From an uncultured Woeseiaceae bacterium (GTDB lineage Bacteria; Pseudomonadota; Gammaproteobacteria; Steroidobacterales; Woeseiaceae): a DNA stretch of 11,705 nt. Below the pieces are notes generated by a model. It had not been told where the DNA came from. It worked only from the letters and a program-made list of their open reading frames with translations, and ran no database searches. Positions 1-7,461 of this stretch are shown in pieces. The position numbers and the translations under genes are program-made. The stretch is taken from the NCBI GenBank assembly GCA_945787435.1, contig CALZHX010000192.1:1-11705 (forward strand). The letters are read 5' to 3'. Positions within the stretch are counted from its first letter, which is position 1; every line of letters starts with the position of its first letter.

Positions 1-470
1 CCGAGGCTGCATCGCGCGAAAAGTTTCGCAGTCTTGATGAGGACGTGCAGAACCTGAAAAAGGAAGTGCTCGATCTGAACAGGGACCTGTTCCTGCTTGA
101 GGAAGAGTTGCTGTTTCCGGCCAACTCCCAGGTCGCTTTCTTTATTTCGTTGGACGTCGGCGAGTATTTCGATCTCGACTCGGTCAATTTGAAGATCGAT
201 GGCAAGGAGGTGGCGAACTACCTGTACACCGAACGCGAAGCCGATGCTCTGGTTCGTGGCGGTGTACATCGCGTCCACATGGCAAATCTCAAAACGGGTG
301 ATCACGAGCTGATCGCCACATTTACCGGCGGCGGACCGAATACTCGCGACTACCGGCGTGGTGCAACGTTGACATTCGACAAGGGCATCGGCGCCAAATA
401 CATCGAACTTGAGATCACGGACCGTGTGAAGAAGCAGCAACCGGAGTTCGTCGTCAAGGAATGGGAGTGA
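1..470 (+). CDS. Coiled-coil / beta-rich protein of a TonB-like operon, 5' end missing
   Basis: The reading frame is open from the left edge (first full codon at position 3) to the TGA at 468-470, so the true start lies upstream. A GTG at 45 could be called as a start, but it has no well-spaced ribosome site and the Lys/Glu/Leu heptads continue through it. The visible protein has a coiled coil over roughly the first 40 residues, then an all-beta-looking domain with alternating hydrophobic strands that ends near the sequence VVKEW. The full protein probably has a signal peptide upstream and acts in the periplasm, but this is inference. The next gene starts 3 bp after the stop, so it belongs to the operon. 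I do not recognise the family by function. From memory, similar proteins are sometimes auto-labelled AraC regulators, yet no helix-turn-helix is visible here. Confidence 0.85.
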   Translation, partial: EAASREKFRSLDEDVQNLKKEVLDLNRDLFLLEEELLFPANSQVAFFISLDVGEYFDLDSVNLKIDGKEVANYLYTEREADALVRGGVHRVHMANLKTGDHELIATFTGGGPNTRDYRRGATLTFDKGIGAKYIELEITDRVKKQQPEFVVKEWE

Positions 471-473
471 TCT

Positions 474-2342
474 TTGTTGCGTTGCCGCTCCATTCCTGTC
501 GCGCTTTGTTTCCTGTTGTTGGCCTCAATGCCAACGGCATACGCCGCCAAGAACGACCCTGAACCGATTGTCGTGGAGGACCCGCACTACGGCGAGGTCC
601 TTTTCCACTTCTATAAGGAAGATTACTTCCCGGCTATCGTGCGTCTTTTGGCGGCGCAGCAACAGGGTCTGCTGAGCGAGCATGAAGAACAGGCCGAGCT
701 CCTGCTCGGTGGTCTGTATCTATCCTATGGACATCACCTCGAGGCGGCGGCGATCTTTGAGCGCCTCCTGGCGGACAATGTCGACCTGGAAACTCGTGAT
801 CGCACGTGGTTTTTCCTGGCCAAAATCTGGTTGCAACGCGGATATCTCGACAAGTCGCAGGAGGCGCTGTCCTACCTGAGTGAAGACCTGCCCGACAACC
901 TGCAGCGCGAAGCGCAGATGCTGCAGTCGCAGATCTATATCAACAGTGGTCAGTATGGGCGTGCAATCGCTCTGCTGGAAGACTGGAAAGGCAGAACAGA
1001 ATGGGCCAGCTACGCCAAATTCAACCTCGGCGTTGCCATGGTGCGCTATGGCAATGTCGCGGGTGCCAAAGAGATCCTGGGTGAGCTCGGCGAGCTTAAC
1101 CCTTCCAGTGAGGAATTGGCATCGCTTCGAGACAAGGCAAATATCGCGCTTGGTTATGCGCTGTTGCAGGATGGCCAGCCGCTCGCTGCCAAGGAACCAC
1201 TGCAGCGCGTGAGGCTTGAAGGCCCTTTTTCGAACAAGGCACTGCTGGGTGTCGGCTGGGCGGATGCGGAAACCGAAAATTACCGGCGTGCGCTCGTGCC
1301 ATGGATGGAATTGCGCAGTCGTGATTTGCTCGATTCGGCGGTGCAGGAGTCCATGCTCGCTATTCCGTACGCGCTCGGCAAACTCGATTCAATCAGCCAG
1401 GCCGCGGATCACTACCTCAACGCGATTGAGGCATTCTACGAGGAAGCCAATCGTATCGACCGCACGATTGGCTTCATCCAGTCCGGCGATATCTTCGACC
1501 AGTTTCTCGCCGACGATCCACTCGATAGCACGGGTTGGTTCTGGAGGTTGGAGCAGTTACCGGAGGGGCCCGAAGCTCGCTACCTGTACCACTTGCTGGC
1601 GACACATGAGTTCCAGGAAGGCCTGAAGAACTATCGGGACCTGCACTACCTCAATAACAACCTCGAGCAATGGCAGGGCAGTGTCGATGTGTTTGCCAAC
1701 ATGCTCGAGACGCGCAAGCAGGCCTACGATGAGCGCCTGCCGCGCGTCGAGGATGCACTGGCCCGTGCGGACATTGACGACATGGTGCAGCGCAAATTTG
1801 AATTCGACGCGCAGCTCGATGAAATTGAGCAAGGTCATGACTGGCTCGCACTCGCCAACGAGCGCGAGTTCGAGATGTGGGGCGAGATAGCGGATTTTGA
1901 GAGCATGACGGCGCTCACTGCGGATATTCCCGAAGCCGACGAGGTCCGGGATAAAGTCCTGTTGCTCAAAGGCGTGTTGCAGTGGCAGCTTGAGAGGGAC
2001 TTCCAGGACCGTCTGTGGCGTGCGCGCCGCGATGTACGCAAGACCGGAGAGGCGCTCGTCGAAGCGCAGCGCTCGCGGCGGCAAATCGACGACTCAATGC
2101 GTAACGAACCGTTACGTTTTGAGAAATTTAATAATCGTGTTTACGGCCTCAGCCCGAAAATCGACGGCATGCAGCTGCGTGTTGCTGAGGCAATGGGCGA
2201 ACAGCGCTCGTTTCTCGAGTCGATTGCTGTTGGAGAATTGCGGGCACAGAAGCAACGGCTGGACGTATACACGGTACAGGCGCGCTTCGCGCTGGCGGCG
2301 ATCTACGATATTGCCTCAGCCGCGGAAGGAACAGGCGAATGA
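474..2342 (+). CDS. Exported TPR-repeat protein, 622 aa
   Basis: The protein starts at a TTG, supported by GGGAG at 463-467 with 6 bp spacing and by the signal peptide that follows at once: basic residues, a hydrophobic core at about 8-19, and likely cleavage near AYA-A at 22-25. Residues about 38-330 are helical pairs with TPR-like spacing (for example 88-102, 123-137, 161-172, 192-206, 225-245, 268-280). Residues about 385-622 are long charged helices, probably a coiled coil. It is probably a periplasmic scaffold of the trans-envelope complex encoded downstream. TPRs bind proteins, and the partner cannot be read from sequence. It follows the coiled-coil/beta gene by 3 bp and overlaps the next gene in an ATGA (2339-2342), which indicates translational coupling. 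Its exact role is unknown. Confidence 0.88.
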   Translation: MLRCRSIPVALCFLLLASMPTAYAAKNDPEPIVVEDPHYGEVLFHFYKEDYFPAIVRLLAAQQQGLLSEHEEQAELLLGGLYLSYGHHLEAAAIFERLLADNVDLETRDRTWFFLAKIWLQRGYLDKSQEALSYLSEDLPDNLQREAQMLQSQIYINSGQYGRAIALLEDWKGRTEWASYAKFNLGVAMVRYGNVAGAKEILGELGELNPSSEELASLRDKANIALGYALLQDGQPLAAKEPLQRVRLEGPFSNKALLGVGWADAETENYRRALVPWMELRSRDLLDSAVQESMLAIPYALGKLDSISQAADHYLNAIEAFYEEANRIDRTIGFIQSGDIFDQFLADDPLDSTGWFWRLEQLPEGPEARYLYHLLATHEFQEGLKNYRDLHYLNNNLEQWQGSVDVFANMLETRKQAYDERLPRVEDALARADIDDMVQRKFEFDAQLDEIEQGHDWLALANEREFEMWGEIADFESMTALTADIPEADEVRDKVLLLKGVLQWQLERDFQDRLWRARRDVRKTGEALVEAQRSRRQIDDSMRNEPLRFEKFNNRVYGLSPKIDGMQLRVAEAMGEQRSFLESIAVGELRAQKQRLDVYTVQARFALAAIYDIASAAEGTGE

Positions 2343-5161
2343 CTGCGCGTCTCCTCACTCTGCTGGCACTAATCTTGATAGGGACATCGGCTCAAGCCGA
2401 CAACATCAAGAAGCGGGATACTATTGCGAGCCTCGAAGACAAAGATGTGGAGATTCGTACCGGCAAGGTCATCGTAGGTAGCACGGACCTGGCACGTGAC
2501 AACTACCGTGCGTTTCTTGACCTCGTTTCCGATGATCCTGAACTGCGGTCCGAGGCATTGCGCCGTCTGGGTGACCTCGAGCTCGATGCCACTGAGGCAG
2601 AGCAGCTCGCCGCAAACATCGATACGCTGAATCACGCCAGCTTCAACAATGCGGTTCAGCTTTACCAGCAATTGCTCGAGTCGTATCCCGACTACCGTCG
2701 CAATGACACCGTGCTCTATCAGCTTGCTCGCGCCTATGAAATGGGTGGGCGCAACGACGAAGCGCTTGTCGCCCTCAACGAATTGGTGAATAAGTACCCG
2801 GATACACTTCTGATCGACGAAGTACAGTTCCGTCGCGGTGAGATGATGTTCCTGCGCAAGAACTACAACGATGCCGAGCTGGCGTACAAAGACGTCATCG
2901 CTTACGGCGATGCATCGCGTTTCTACGAGCAATCGCTGTACAAACTCGGCTGGGCACAGTTCAAGCTGGGATGGAATGAAGACAGTCTCGCGCCGTTCTT
3001 CGAGCTACTCGACCGCAAGATACGTAACATCGAATTACAGGACGGTGAAAACCGGCTGGAGCAGTTGAGTCGTGCCAACCAGGAGCTGGTTGAAGACACG
3101 TTTCGCGTGCTCAGTATCAGCTTCTCCTATATGCAAGGCGCTGACAGCATTACCGAGTTTCTGGATCAGCAGGGTCACCCGGAGTATGCCTATGTCATTT
3201 ATATGAACCTCGGCAACCTGTTCCTGGAGAAAGAACGTTTCCAGGACGCGGCCGAAACGTATGAGGCCTTTGTCGCGCAAGATCCATACCATCCGAAGTC
3301 GCCGCTGTTGCAGGTCGAGGTTATCGAGTCGTACAAACGTGGTGGCTTCCCGAGCCTCGTACTCGAAGGTAAGAAAGGGTTCGTAGAACGCTATGGGATG
3401 GACGGTGATTTCTGGTTGCGCAATCCGCGTGCCGAGAATGCCGGTGTAGAGGCGTACCTGAAGGAAAACCTGACAGACCTCGCCAAGTACTACCACGCCG
3501 AGGCGCAAAAAGACGGCGAACGCGCCGACTACCAGGAGGCTGCGCGCTACTATCGCAAGTACCTTTCGTTCTTCCCGGGCGAGCCAGACACGGCAAATAC
3601 AAATTTCCTGCTGGCCGAAATTCTGTTTGAGAGCGAGCAGTTTGACGAGGCCACGGCGGAGTACGAAAGGACGGCTTACGAGTATCCGACACATGAGCGC
3701 TCGGCCGAAGCCGCGTATGCAGCCATTCTTGCGTATCGTGAGCACGAGCTGCGACTGACGGGCCCGGCCTATGCAGAGGCCAAATCGGCCTGGCATCAGC
3801 GCTACCTGGATAGCGGCCTGAAATTCGCTGACACTTTTCCGCAGCACCCCGAATCAGGTGCCGTGCTGACGACCGTCGCCGAAGACTTGTTCGCGCAGAA
3901 CCAGTTCGACCTGGCAATCGCCGTGAGCCAGATAATTGTCGCCAAGCAACCGCCGGTCAAACCGGAACTTGCCAGAACAGCCTGGACCGTTATGGCGCAT
4001 TCGCAATTCGATTTGTCCAACTTCGAAGCTGCGGAACAGTCCTATTACCAGCTACGTACGTTTACTCCACCGGATGATCCGGAGGCCAACCAGGAGATCA
4101 AGGATCGCATCGCATCGTCGATCTACAAGCAGGGCGAGATGGCGCGCGACATGGGGATGCTGGAGCAGGCCGTTACGCATTTCACCCGTCTTGGGCAGGT
4201 TGTACCGGATTCAGATTTTCGGATGACTGCGGAATACGATGCGGCTGCAGCGCTGATCAACCTCAAAGCCTGGGGTCGTGCATCGGGTGCGCTTGAGAAA
4301 TTTCGCGCCGACTACCCTGACAGCGAGTTTGCAGATGACATCACGCAGAATCTTGCCGTGACGTACCTCGAGTCGGGCAACAGCGTGCAGGCTGCCCAGG
4401 AATTCGAGCGCATCGCAGTAGCCCCCTCCAGCACCGATGATGTGCGCCGTGAGGCACTGTGGAAGGCGGCGGAGTTGTACAAAGGCAGCAACACGATCAC
4501 AAGCGAGCAGCGCGTGCTCGAGACCATCATCGTGTCGTATCCAAACCCGCTGTCTGAATCGGTCGAAGCTCGCTATCGCTTGCTTGAGATCTCACGTGCG
4601 GCCGGCGATGAGGCGGCTGTGACGGCGCGACTCCAGGAATTGGTCCGGGTAGACGCGACGGCAGGGTCGCAGCGTTCTGATCGAACCAAGTACATCGCGG
4701 CTACGGCCTCACTAGAGCTCGCAGAGCCCGTACTGAGGCGATTCACGGTCGTCAAGCTGAATCAGCCACTCGCCGACAGCATGAAGCTCAAACGCTCACT
4801 GATGGAAGATGTGATCAAGGTCTACACCGATGCTGCTGACTACGGCGTTGCTGAAGTGACGACGGCCGCAACCTACCGACTCGGTGAGGTCTACGAACAG
4901 TTCAGCTCAGACCTGCTGGATTCCGAGCGACCCGCGAACCTCGACGATGCGGCTATGGAGCAATACGAATTGCTGCTCGAGGAGCAAATGTACCCATTTG
5001 AAGAAAAGGCAATCGACTTGTACAAGGCGAATGCCGATCGGGCGCCCGACGGTGTGTATGACGAATGGGTGAAGAGAAGTTTTGACCGCCTCGCTGGCCT
5101 GATGCCGGCGCGGTACGCGAAATCGGAGCGCACTGAAGATGCTGTTACAGCGCTATATTAA
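2339..5161 (+). CDS. Large exported TPR-repeat protein, 940 aa
   Basis: The ATG lies in an ATGA overlap with the previous stop. A clear Sec signal peptide covers residues 1-20 with cleavage expected after SAQA. Many TPR-like helix pairs follow, recognisable by YP or P-turns and conserved Ala/Gly/Tyr spacing: about 104-190, 283-318, 398-450, 515-575, 596-665 and 667-735. A further helical region covers 800-925. The size and repeat density suggest an extended periplasmic solenoid, perhaps the main structural span between the inner-membrane motor and the outer membrane. It resembles in general style the TPR proteins found beside Myxococcus Glt/Agl and Vibrio TonB2 systems, but I cannot claim orthology. 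It overlaps the following lipoprotein gene by 23 bp (5139-5161), so co-expression is likely. No catalytic motif was seen. Confidence 0.9.
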   Translation: MTARLLTLLALILIGTSAQADNIKKRDTIASLEDKDVEIRTGKVIVGSTDLARDNYRAFLDLVSDDPELRSEALRRLGDLELDATEAEQLAANIDTLNHASFNNAVQLYQQLLESYPDYRRNDTVLYQLARAYEMGGRNDEALVALNELVNKYPDTLLIDEVQFRRGEMMFLRKNYNDAELAYKDVIAYGDASRFYEQSLYKLGWAQFKLGWNEDSLAPFFELLDRKIRNIELQDGENRLEQLSRANQELVEDTFRVLSISFSYMQGADSITEFLDQQGHPEYAYVIYMNLGNLFLEKERFQDAAETYEAFVAQDPYHPKSPLLQVEVIESYKRGGFPSLVLEGKKGFVERYGMDGDFWLRNPRAENAGVEAYLKENLTDLAKYYHAEAQKDGERADYQEAARYYRKYLSFFPGEPDTANTNFLLAEILFESEQFDEATAEYERTAYEYPTHERSAEAAYAAILAYREHELRLTGPAYAEAKSAWHQRYLDSGLKFADTFPQHPESGAVLTTVAEDLFAQNQFDLAIAVSQIIVAKQPPVKPELARTAWTVMAHSQFDLSNFEAAEQSYYQLRTFTPPDDPEANQEIKDRIASSIYKQGEMARDMGMLEQAVTHFTRLGQVVPDSDFRMTAEYDAAAALINLKAWGRASGALEKFRADYPDSEFADDITQNLAVTYLESGNSVQAAQEFERIAVAPSSTDDVRREALWKAAELYKGSNTITSEQRVLETIIVSYPNPLSESVEARYRLLEISRAAGDEAAVTARLQELVRVDATAGSQRSDRTKYIAATASLELAEPVLRRFTVVKLNQPLADSMKLKRSLMEDVIKVYTDAADYGVAEVTTAATYRLGEVYEQFSSDLLDSERPANLDDAAMEQYELLLEEQMYPFEEKAIDLYKANADRAPDGVYDEWVKRSFDRLAGLMPARYAKSERTEDAVTALY

Positions 5162-5804
5162 TCTGCCTCTGAGGCTGATATTGCCAGTGGCTATGCTGGT
5201 CATGGCTGGTTGTGCCTCATCGGGCGGTCCGGCATCCGCAGAGCGACGCAGCCAGGCGTCCGGGACCGTCACGGGTAAACAGGCAGCGGTGCAGCACCCT
5301 GAGATTCCGGCGCAGGCGCAGACGTTGTTCGAACAGGCCGTTGCCGTTATGGCGTCGGGCGACTTCGTCGAAGCCGAACTGCGCCTGAAGGAATTCCTGC
5401 TGCAATACCCGGCTTACCCCGGTGCCCACGTCAATCTGGCCATTATTCACGGCCAAAACGGCAACGAGAAGGCTGCGCAGGCCTCTATTGACGCGGCTTT
5501 GGCGTTAAATCCCAATCATCCGGCAGCCCTCAACCAGCAGGGCATGCTGCTTCGCAGAAATGGCAAATTTATTGAGGCAGAAGCCGCTTATTTGAAGGCC
5601 GTCACAGCGTCGCCCGATTACGCCTTGGCACACTACAACCTGGGCGTTCTCAACGAACTGTATCTGCAGCGTCTGGATGTTGCATTGCAACATTTCGAGA
5701 TTTACCAGGGGCTTGTGGGAAATGACGCGAAAGTTGAGAAGTGGATCACAGATCTGACGCGCCGCGTAGCGGCGAGTCAGCGTACGGCAAACGTGGCGGA
5801 ATGA
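5139..5804 (+). CDS. TPR lipoprotein, 221 aa
   Basis: This is a probable outer-membrane lipoprotein. Its signal is basic then hydrophobic (residues 1-24) and ends in the lipobox-like VMAGC, with the lipidated Cys at 25. Ala follows at the +2 position, so no Lol-avoidance Asp is present and sorting to the outer membrane is expected. A flexible Ser/Gly/Ala linker (26-50) precedes about four TPRs at 58-91, 94-126, 127-160 and 161-194, two of which have near-consensus NP or SPDYALAHYNLG turns. The gene starts inside the previous one (23 bp overlap) with GGAG at 5125-5128 as a possible ribosome site, and it ends in an ATGA overlap with the next. It probably anchors the complex to the outer membrane, in the manner of small TPR lipoproteins of secretion and pilus machines. 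Its specific partner is unknown. Confidence 0.9.
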   Translation: MLLQRYINLPLRLILPVAMLVMAGCASSGGPASAERRSQASGTVTGKQAAVQHPEIPAQAQTLFEQAVAVMASGDFVEAELRLKEFLLQYPAYPGAHVNLAIIHGQNGNEKAAQASIDAALALNPNHPAALNQQGMLLRRNGKFIEAEAAYLKAVTASPDYALAHYNLGVLNELYLQRLDVALQHFEIYQGLVGNDAKVEKWITDLTRRVAASQRTANVAE

Positions 5805-6262
5805 CGGACATGAGTACTGCATCACTCAAAGTATTCGGCCCCCGATTCATGCTTGCCAGGGTGTTGGAGGCGTTTGCCAGTTTTGCGCAAGATGCGGAAG
5901 ATTTTGAGCCGGCAGTCGATACTTCGGCAAGTCTGGAGCCGGCAGTCGATACATCGAGCACCGTCGATGCAGCGACGGATGACATCGAGCCAGCCGTTTC
6001 ATCAGCCGAACTTGCAGCCGATGTAACGCGGGAAGAGTCCGGCAGCCAGGTGATGGACCGGTTGGAGCTGGGACGTACGGAGATTACGGGTAACCAGGAA
6101 TTGCCGAAGGTGCTGTACATCGTGCCCTGGCAGAAGTCGGATCCGGGTGAGCTAACGGGCAAGCCCGTCAACAGTCTGCTTGACGAGGTGTTGGCACCGC
6201 TGGACCGGGAAGAATTTATCAGGCAGGTCGAGTATTTCGACGACCTGTACGGAGAAGAGTAG
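5801..6262 (+). CDS. Small acidic repeat protein of the TonB-like operon, 153 aa
   Basis: I do not recognise a functional family. The start is the ATG in the ATGA overlap with the lipoprotein stop; ATG at 5810 is possible. A longer frame from 5741 exists but lies wholly inside the lipoprotein gene. Residues 1-30 are weakly hydrophobic (FMLARVLEAFASFAQ) but broken by Arg20 and Glu23, so this is at best a poor signal peptide. Residues 36-70 are low-complexity and acidic, with EPAVDTS twice and EPAVSS once. Residues 85-150 look like a compact conserved domain with a LPKVLYIVPW strand, a Pro/Gly turn and an acidic C-terminal helix. Its position directly before the motor genes suggests a dedicated accessory part. 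A full cytoplasmic location and an exported one are both possible. Confidence 0.8.
   Translation: MTDMSTASLKVFGPRFMLARVLEAFASFAQDAEDFEPAVDTSASLEPAVDTSSTVDAATDDIEPAVSSAELAADVTREESGSQVMDRLELGRTEITGNQELPKVLYIVPWQKSDPGELTGKPVNSLLDEVLAPLDREEFIRQVEYFDDLYGEE
5906..5965 (+). repeat. Two tandem 30-bp units encoding EPAVDTS repeats
   Basis: Units at 5906-5935 and 5936-5965 share an identical first 17 bases and 20 of their first 21; the rest has diverged. Each unit is ten codons, so the frame is kept. A third, decayed copy of the protein motif (EPAVSS) begins at 5987. The near identity of the DNA suggests a fairly recent in-frame duplication within a flexible linker. Confidence 0.75.
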
Positions 6263-6263
6263 G

Positions 6264-6278
6264 AGCGGCCGAGCCGCT
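6264..6278 (+). promoter_or_regulatory. Short hairpin between the repeat protein and the channel gene
   Basis: AGCGGC, a 3-base loop CGA and GCCGCT form a perfect 6-bp GC-rich stem, followed by TGGTTT rather than a true U-run. It lies in one of the few real gaps of the operon (6263-6302). It may be an attenuator or an mRNA processing or stability element that sets motor genes apart from TPR genes. A strong terminator is unlikely. Confidence 0.35.
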
Positions 6279-6302
6279 TGGTTTAATCAGAGGAGCAAGA
6301 CA

Positions 6303-6944
6303 ATGGGCACATTAGTGCGATTTTTTCAGGAAGGCGGGGCGTTCATGTACCCGATCCTGTTCGTATTCGCATTCGGCGTAGCGATCGCAATCGAGCGCTG
6401 GATGTATTTGACAATGTCGGGCGCGAGCAACCGCGCTTTGTGGAAGAAAATCGTGCCGCTGCTGAAGGTCGGTAACTTCCAGGAAGCAGCTCAGCACACT
6501 GCCAAATCGAGAGCCGCCATCGGCTCGATTCTGACCTACGGCCTGTACCGCGTAAAGTCGGCCCGCCGTCGCGATGACATTGAGAAGGCGATGGAAGAAA
6601 GCATGATGGAAGTACTGCCGCGGCTCGAGAAGCGTACGCACTACCTCGCAACGCTTGCAAATATTGCAACGCTGCTTGGACTGCTCGGTACGATTATCGG
6701 CCTGATTCGCGCGTTCACGGCAGTATCGAATGCTAACCCGGCTGACAAGGCAGATTTGCTGTCGGCGTCTATTTCGGTCGCGATGAACACGACGGCGTTC
6801 GGCCTGATGGTCGCAATTCCGCTTTTGTTGGTCCACGCGCTGTTGCAGACGAAGACGAATCAGCTCGTAGACAGCCTCGAGATGGCCAGCGTCAAGTTCC
6901 TCAACGCGGTTACAGAACGCCAGCTTAAGACTTCCGGAGCGTAA
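6303..6944 (+). CDS. ExbB/TolQ/MotA-family proton channel subunit, 213 aa
   Basis: This is an inner-membrane channel subunit that, with ExbD partners, converts proton flow into work on the TonB-like protein encoded downstream. The ATG at 6303 has AGAGGAG at 6289-6295 with 7 bp spacing; the open frame back to 6180 lacks such support. Three membrane segments are visible: about 13-36, 115-137 and 154-181. The family signatures are LLGLLGTIIGLI (124-135) in the second helix and TTAFGLMVAIP (163-173) in the third. Thr130 and Thr164 correspond to the conserved pore threonines of E. coli ExbB. The Glu that precedes the TM3 Thr by five residues in ExbB and TolQ appears to be Val159 here. The next gene follows after 2 bp. 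Confidence 0.95.
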   Translation: MGTLVRFFQEGGAFMYPILFVFAFGVAIAIERWMYLTMSGASNRALWKKIVPLLKVGNFQEAAQHTAKSRAAIGSILTYGLYRVKSARRRDDIEKAMEESMMEVLPRLEKRTHYLATLANIATLLGLLGTIIGLIRAFTAVSNANPADKADLLSASISVAMNTTAFGLMVAIPLLLVHALLQTKTNQLVDSLEMASVKFLNAVTERQLKTSGA

Positions 6945-6946
6945 GC

Positions 6947-7459
6947 ATGCTGAGTCGCCGAAGAGGCGGTCGTCACAATGTGGAGACGGCCGAACTCAAC
7001 ATCACGGCTTTTATGAACCTGATGGTCATTCTGGTTCCGTTCCTGCTGATTACAGCGGTGTTCTCGCGTTTGGCAATTCTCGAACTGAATTTGCCAGGCT
7101 CCTCAACCGAGGCCGTGGATCCGCAGGAACAGACGTTTCAACTGGAAGTCATCGTTCGTAGCGACAAGATCGAAGTCGGAGATCGCAACCAGGGTTTGCT
7201 GGGTATCTACCCGAACCTTGAAGATGGCGAGTACGACTACGACGCCCTGAGCGGCAAATTGCTGGAGCTCAAAGTGAGGTATCCCGCGAAAACGGATGCC
7301 TCAATTCTCCTTGAGTCCGAAATAGAGTACGACACGCTTGTGCAGGTTATGGATCGCGTGCGGGTCGGTGAAGAGGCCGTGGGGCTTTCGATCGTGCGCA
7401 GCGACCTGTTTCCCGATATTTCCATTGGCGACGCGCCGGTCCCATCCGGAGGTGCATAG
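6947..7459 (+). CDS. ExbD/TolR-family protein lacking the pore aspartate, 170 aa
   Basis: The layout is standard for the family: a short basic cytoplasmic tail (RRRGGRH), one membrane helix at about 19-40, then a periplasmic beta/alpha domain ending near residue 155 and a short tail. In ExbD, TolR and MotB the membrane helix carries an Asp that takes up protons. The aligned site here, in NITAFMNLM, is Asn24 (codon AAC, 7016-7018), and the usual Pro before it is Ala21. The periplasmic domain seems to carry an insertion (YPNLEDGEYDYDA, 88-100). The start lies 2 bp after the channel gene stop, downstream of CGGAG. A second ExbD gene with an intact Asp follows at once, so this one is probably a non-protonating partner in a mixed pair. 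The family call is firm; the altered role is inference. Confidence 0.93.
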   Translation: MLSRRRGGRHNVETAELNITAFMNLMVILVPFLLITAVFSRLAILELNLPGSSTEAVDPQEQTFQLEVIVRSDKIEVGDRNQGLLGIYPNLEDGEYDYDALSGKLLELKVRYPAKTDASILLESEIEYDTLVQVMDRVRVGEEAVGLSIVRSDLFPDISIGDAPVPSGGA

Positions 7460-7461
7460 GC

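Noticed and set aside
1..470. AraC-type regulator
   Set aside because: The visible part has a coiled coil and beta strands, with no helix-turn-helix motif.
5741..5800. A longer start for the 153-aa protein
   Set aside because: The added residues lie fully inside the lipoprotein gene; the ATGA overlap at 5801 is the usual coupled start.
5906..5965. CRISPR-like or mobile repeat
   Set aside because: There are only two units, directly adjacent, in frame and within a coding linker.
6180..6302. An extended channel protein starting at 6180
   Set aside because: The extra region overlaps the previous gene, is charged and unlike the family, and the ATG at 6303 has a strong ribosome site and the expected N-terminus.
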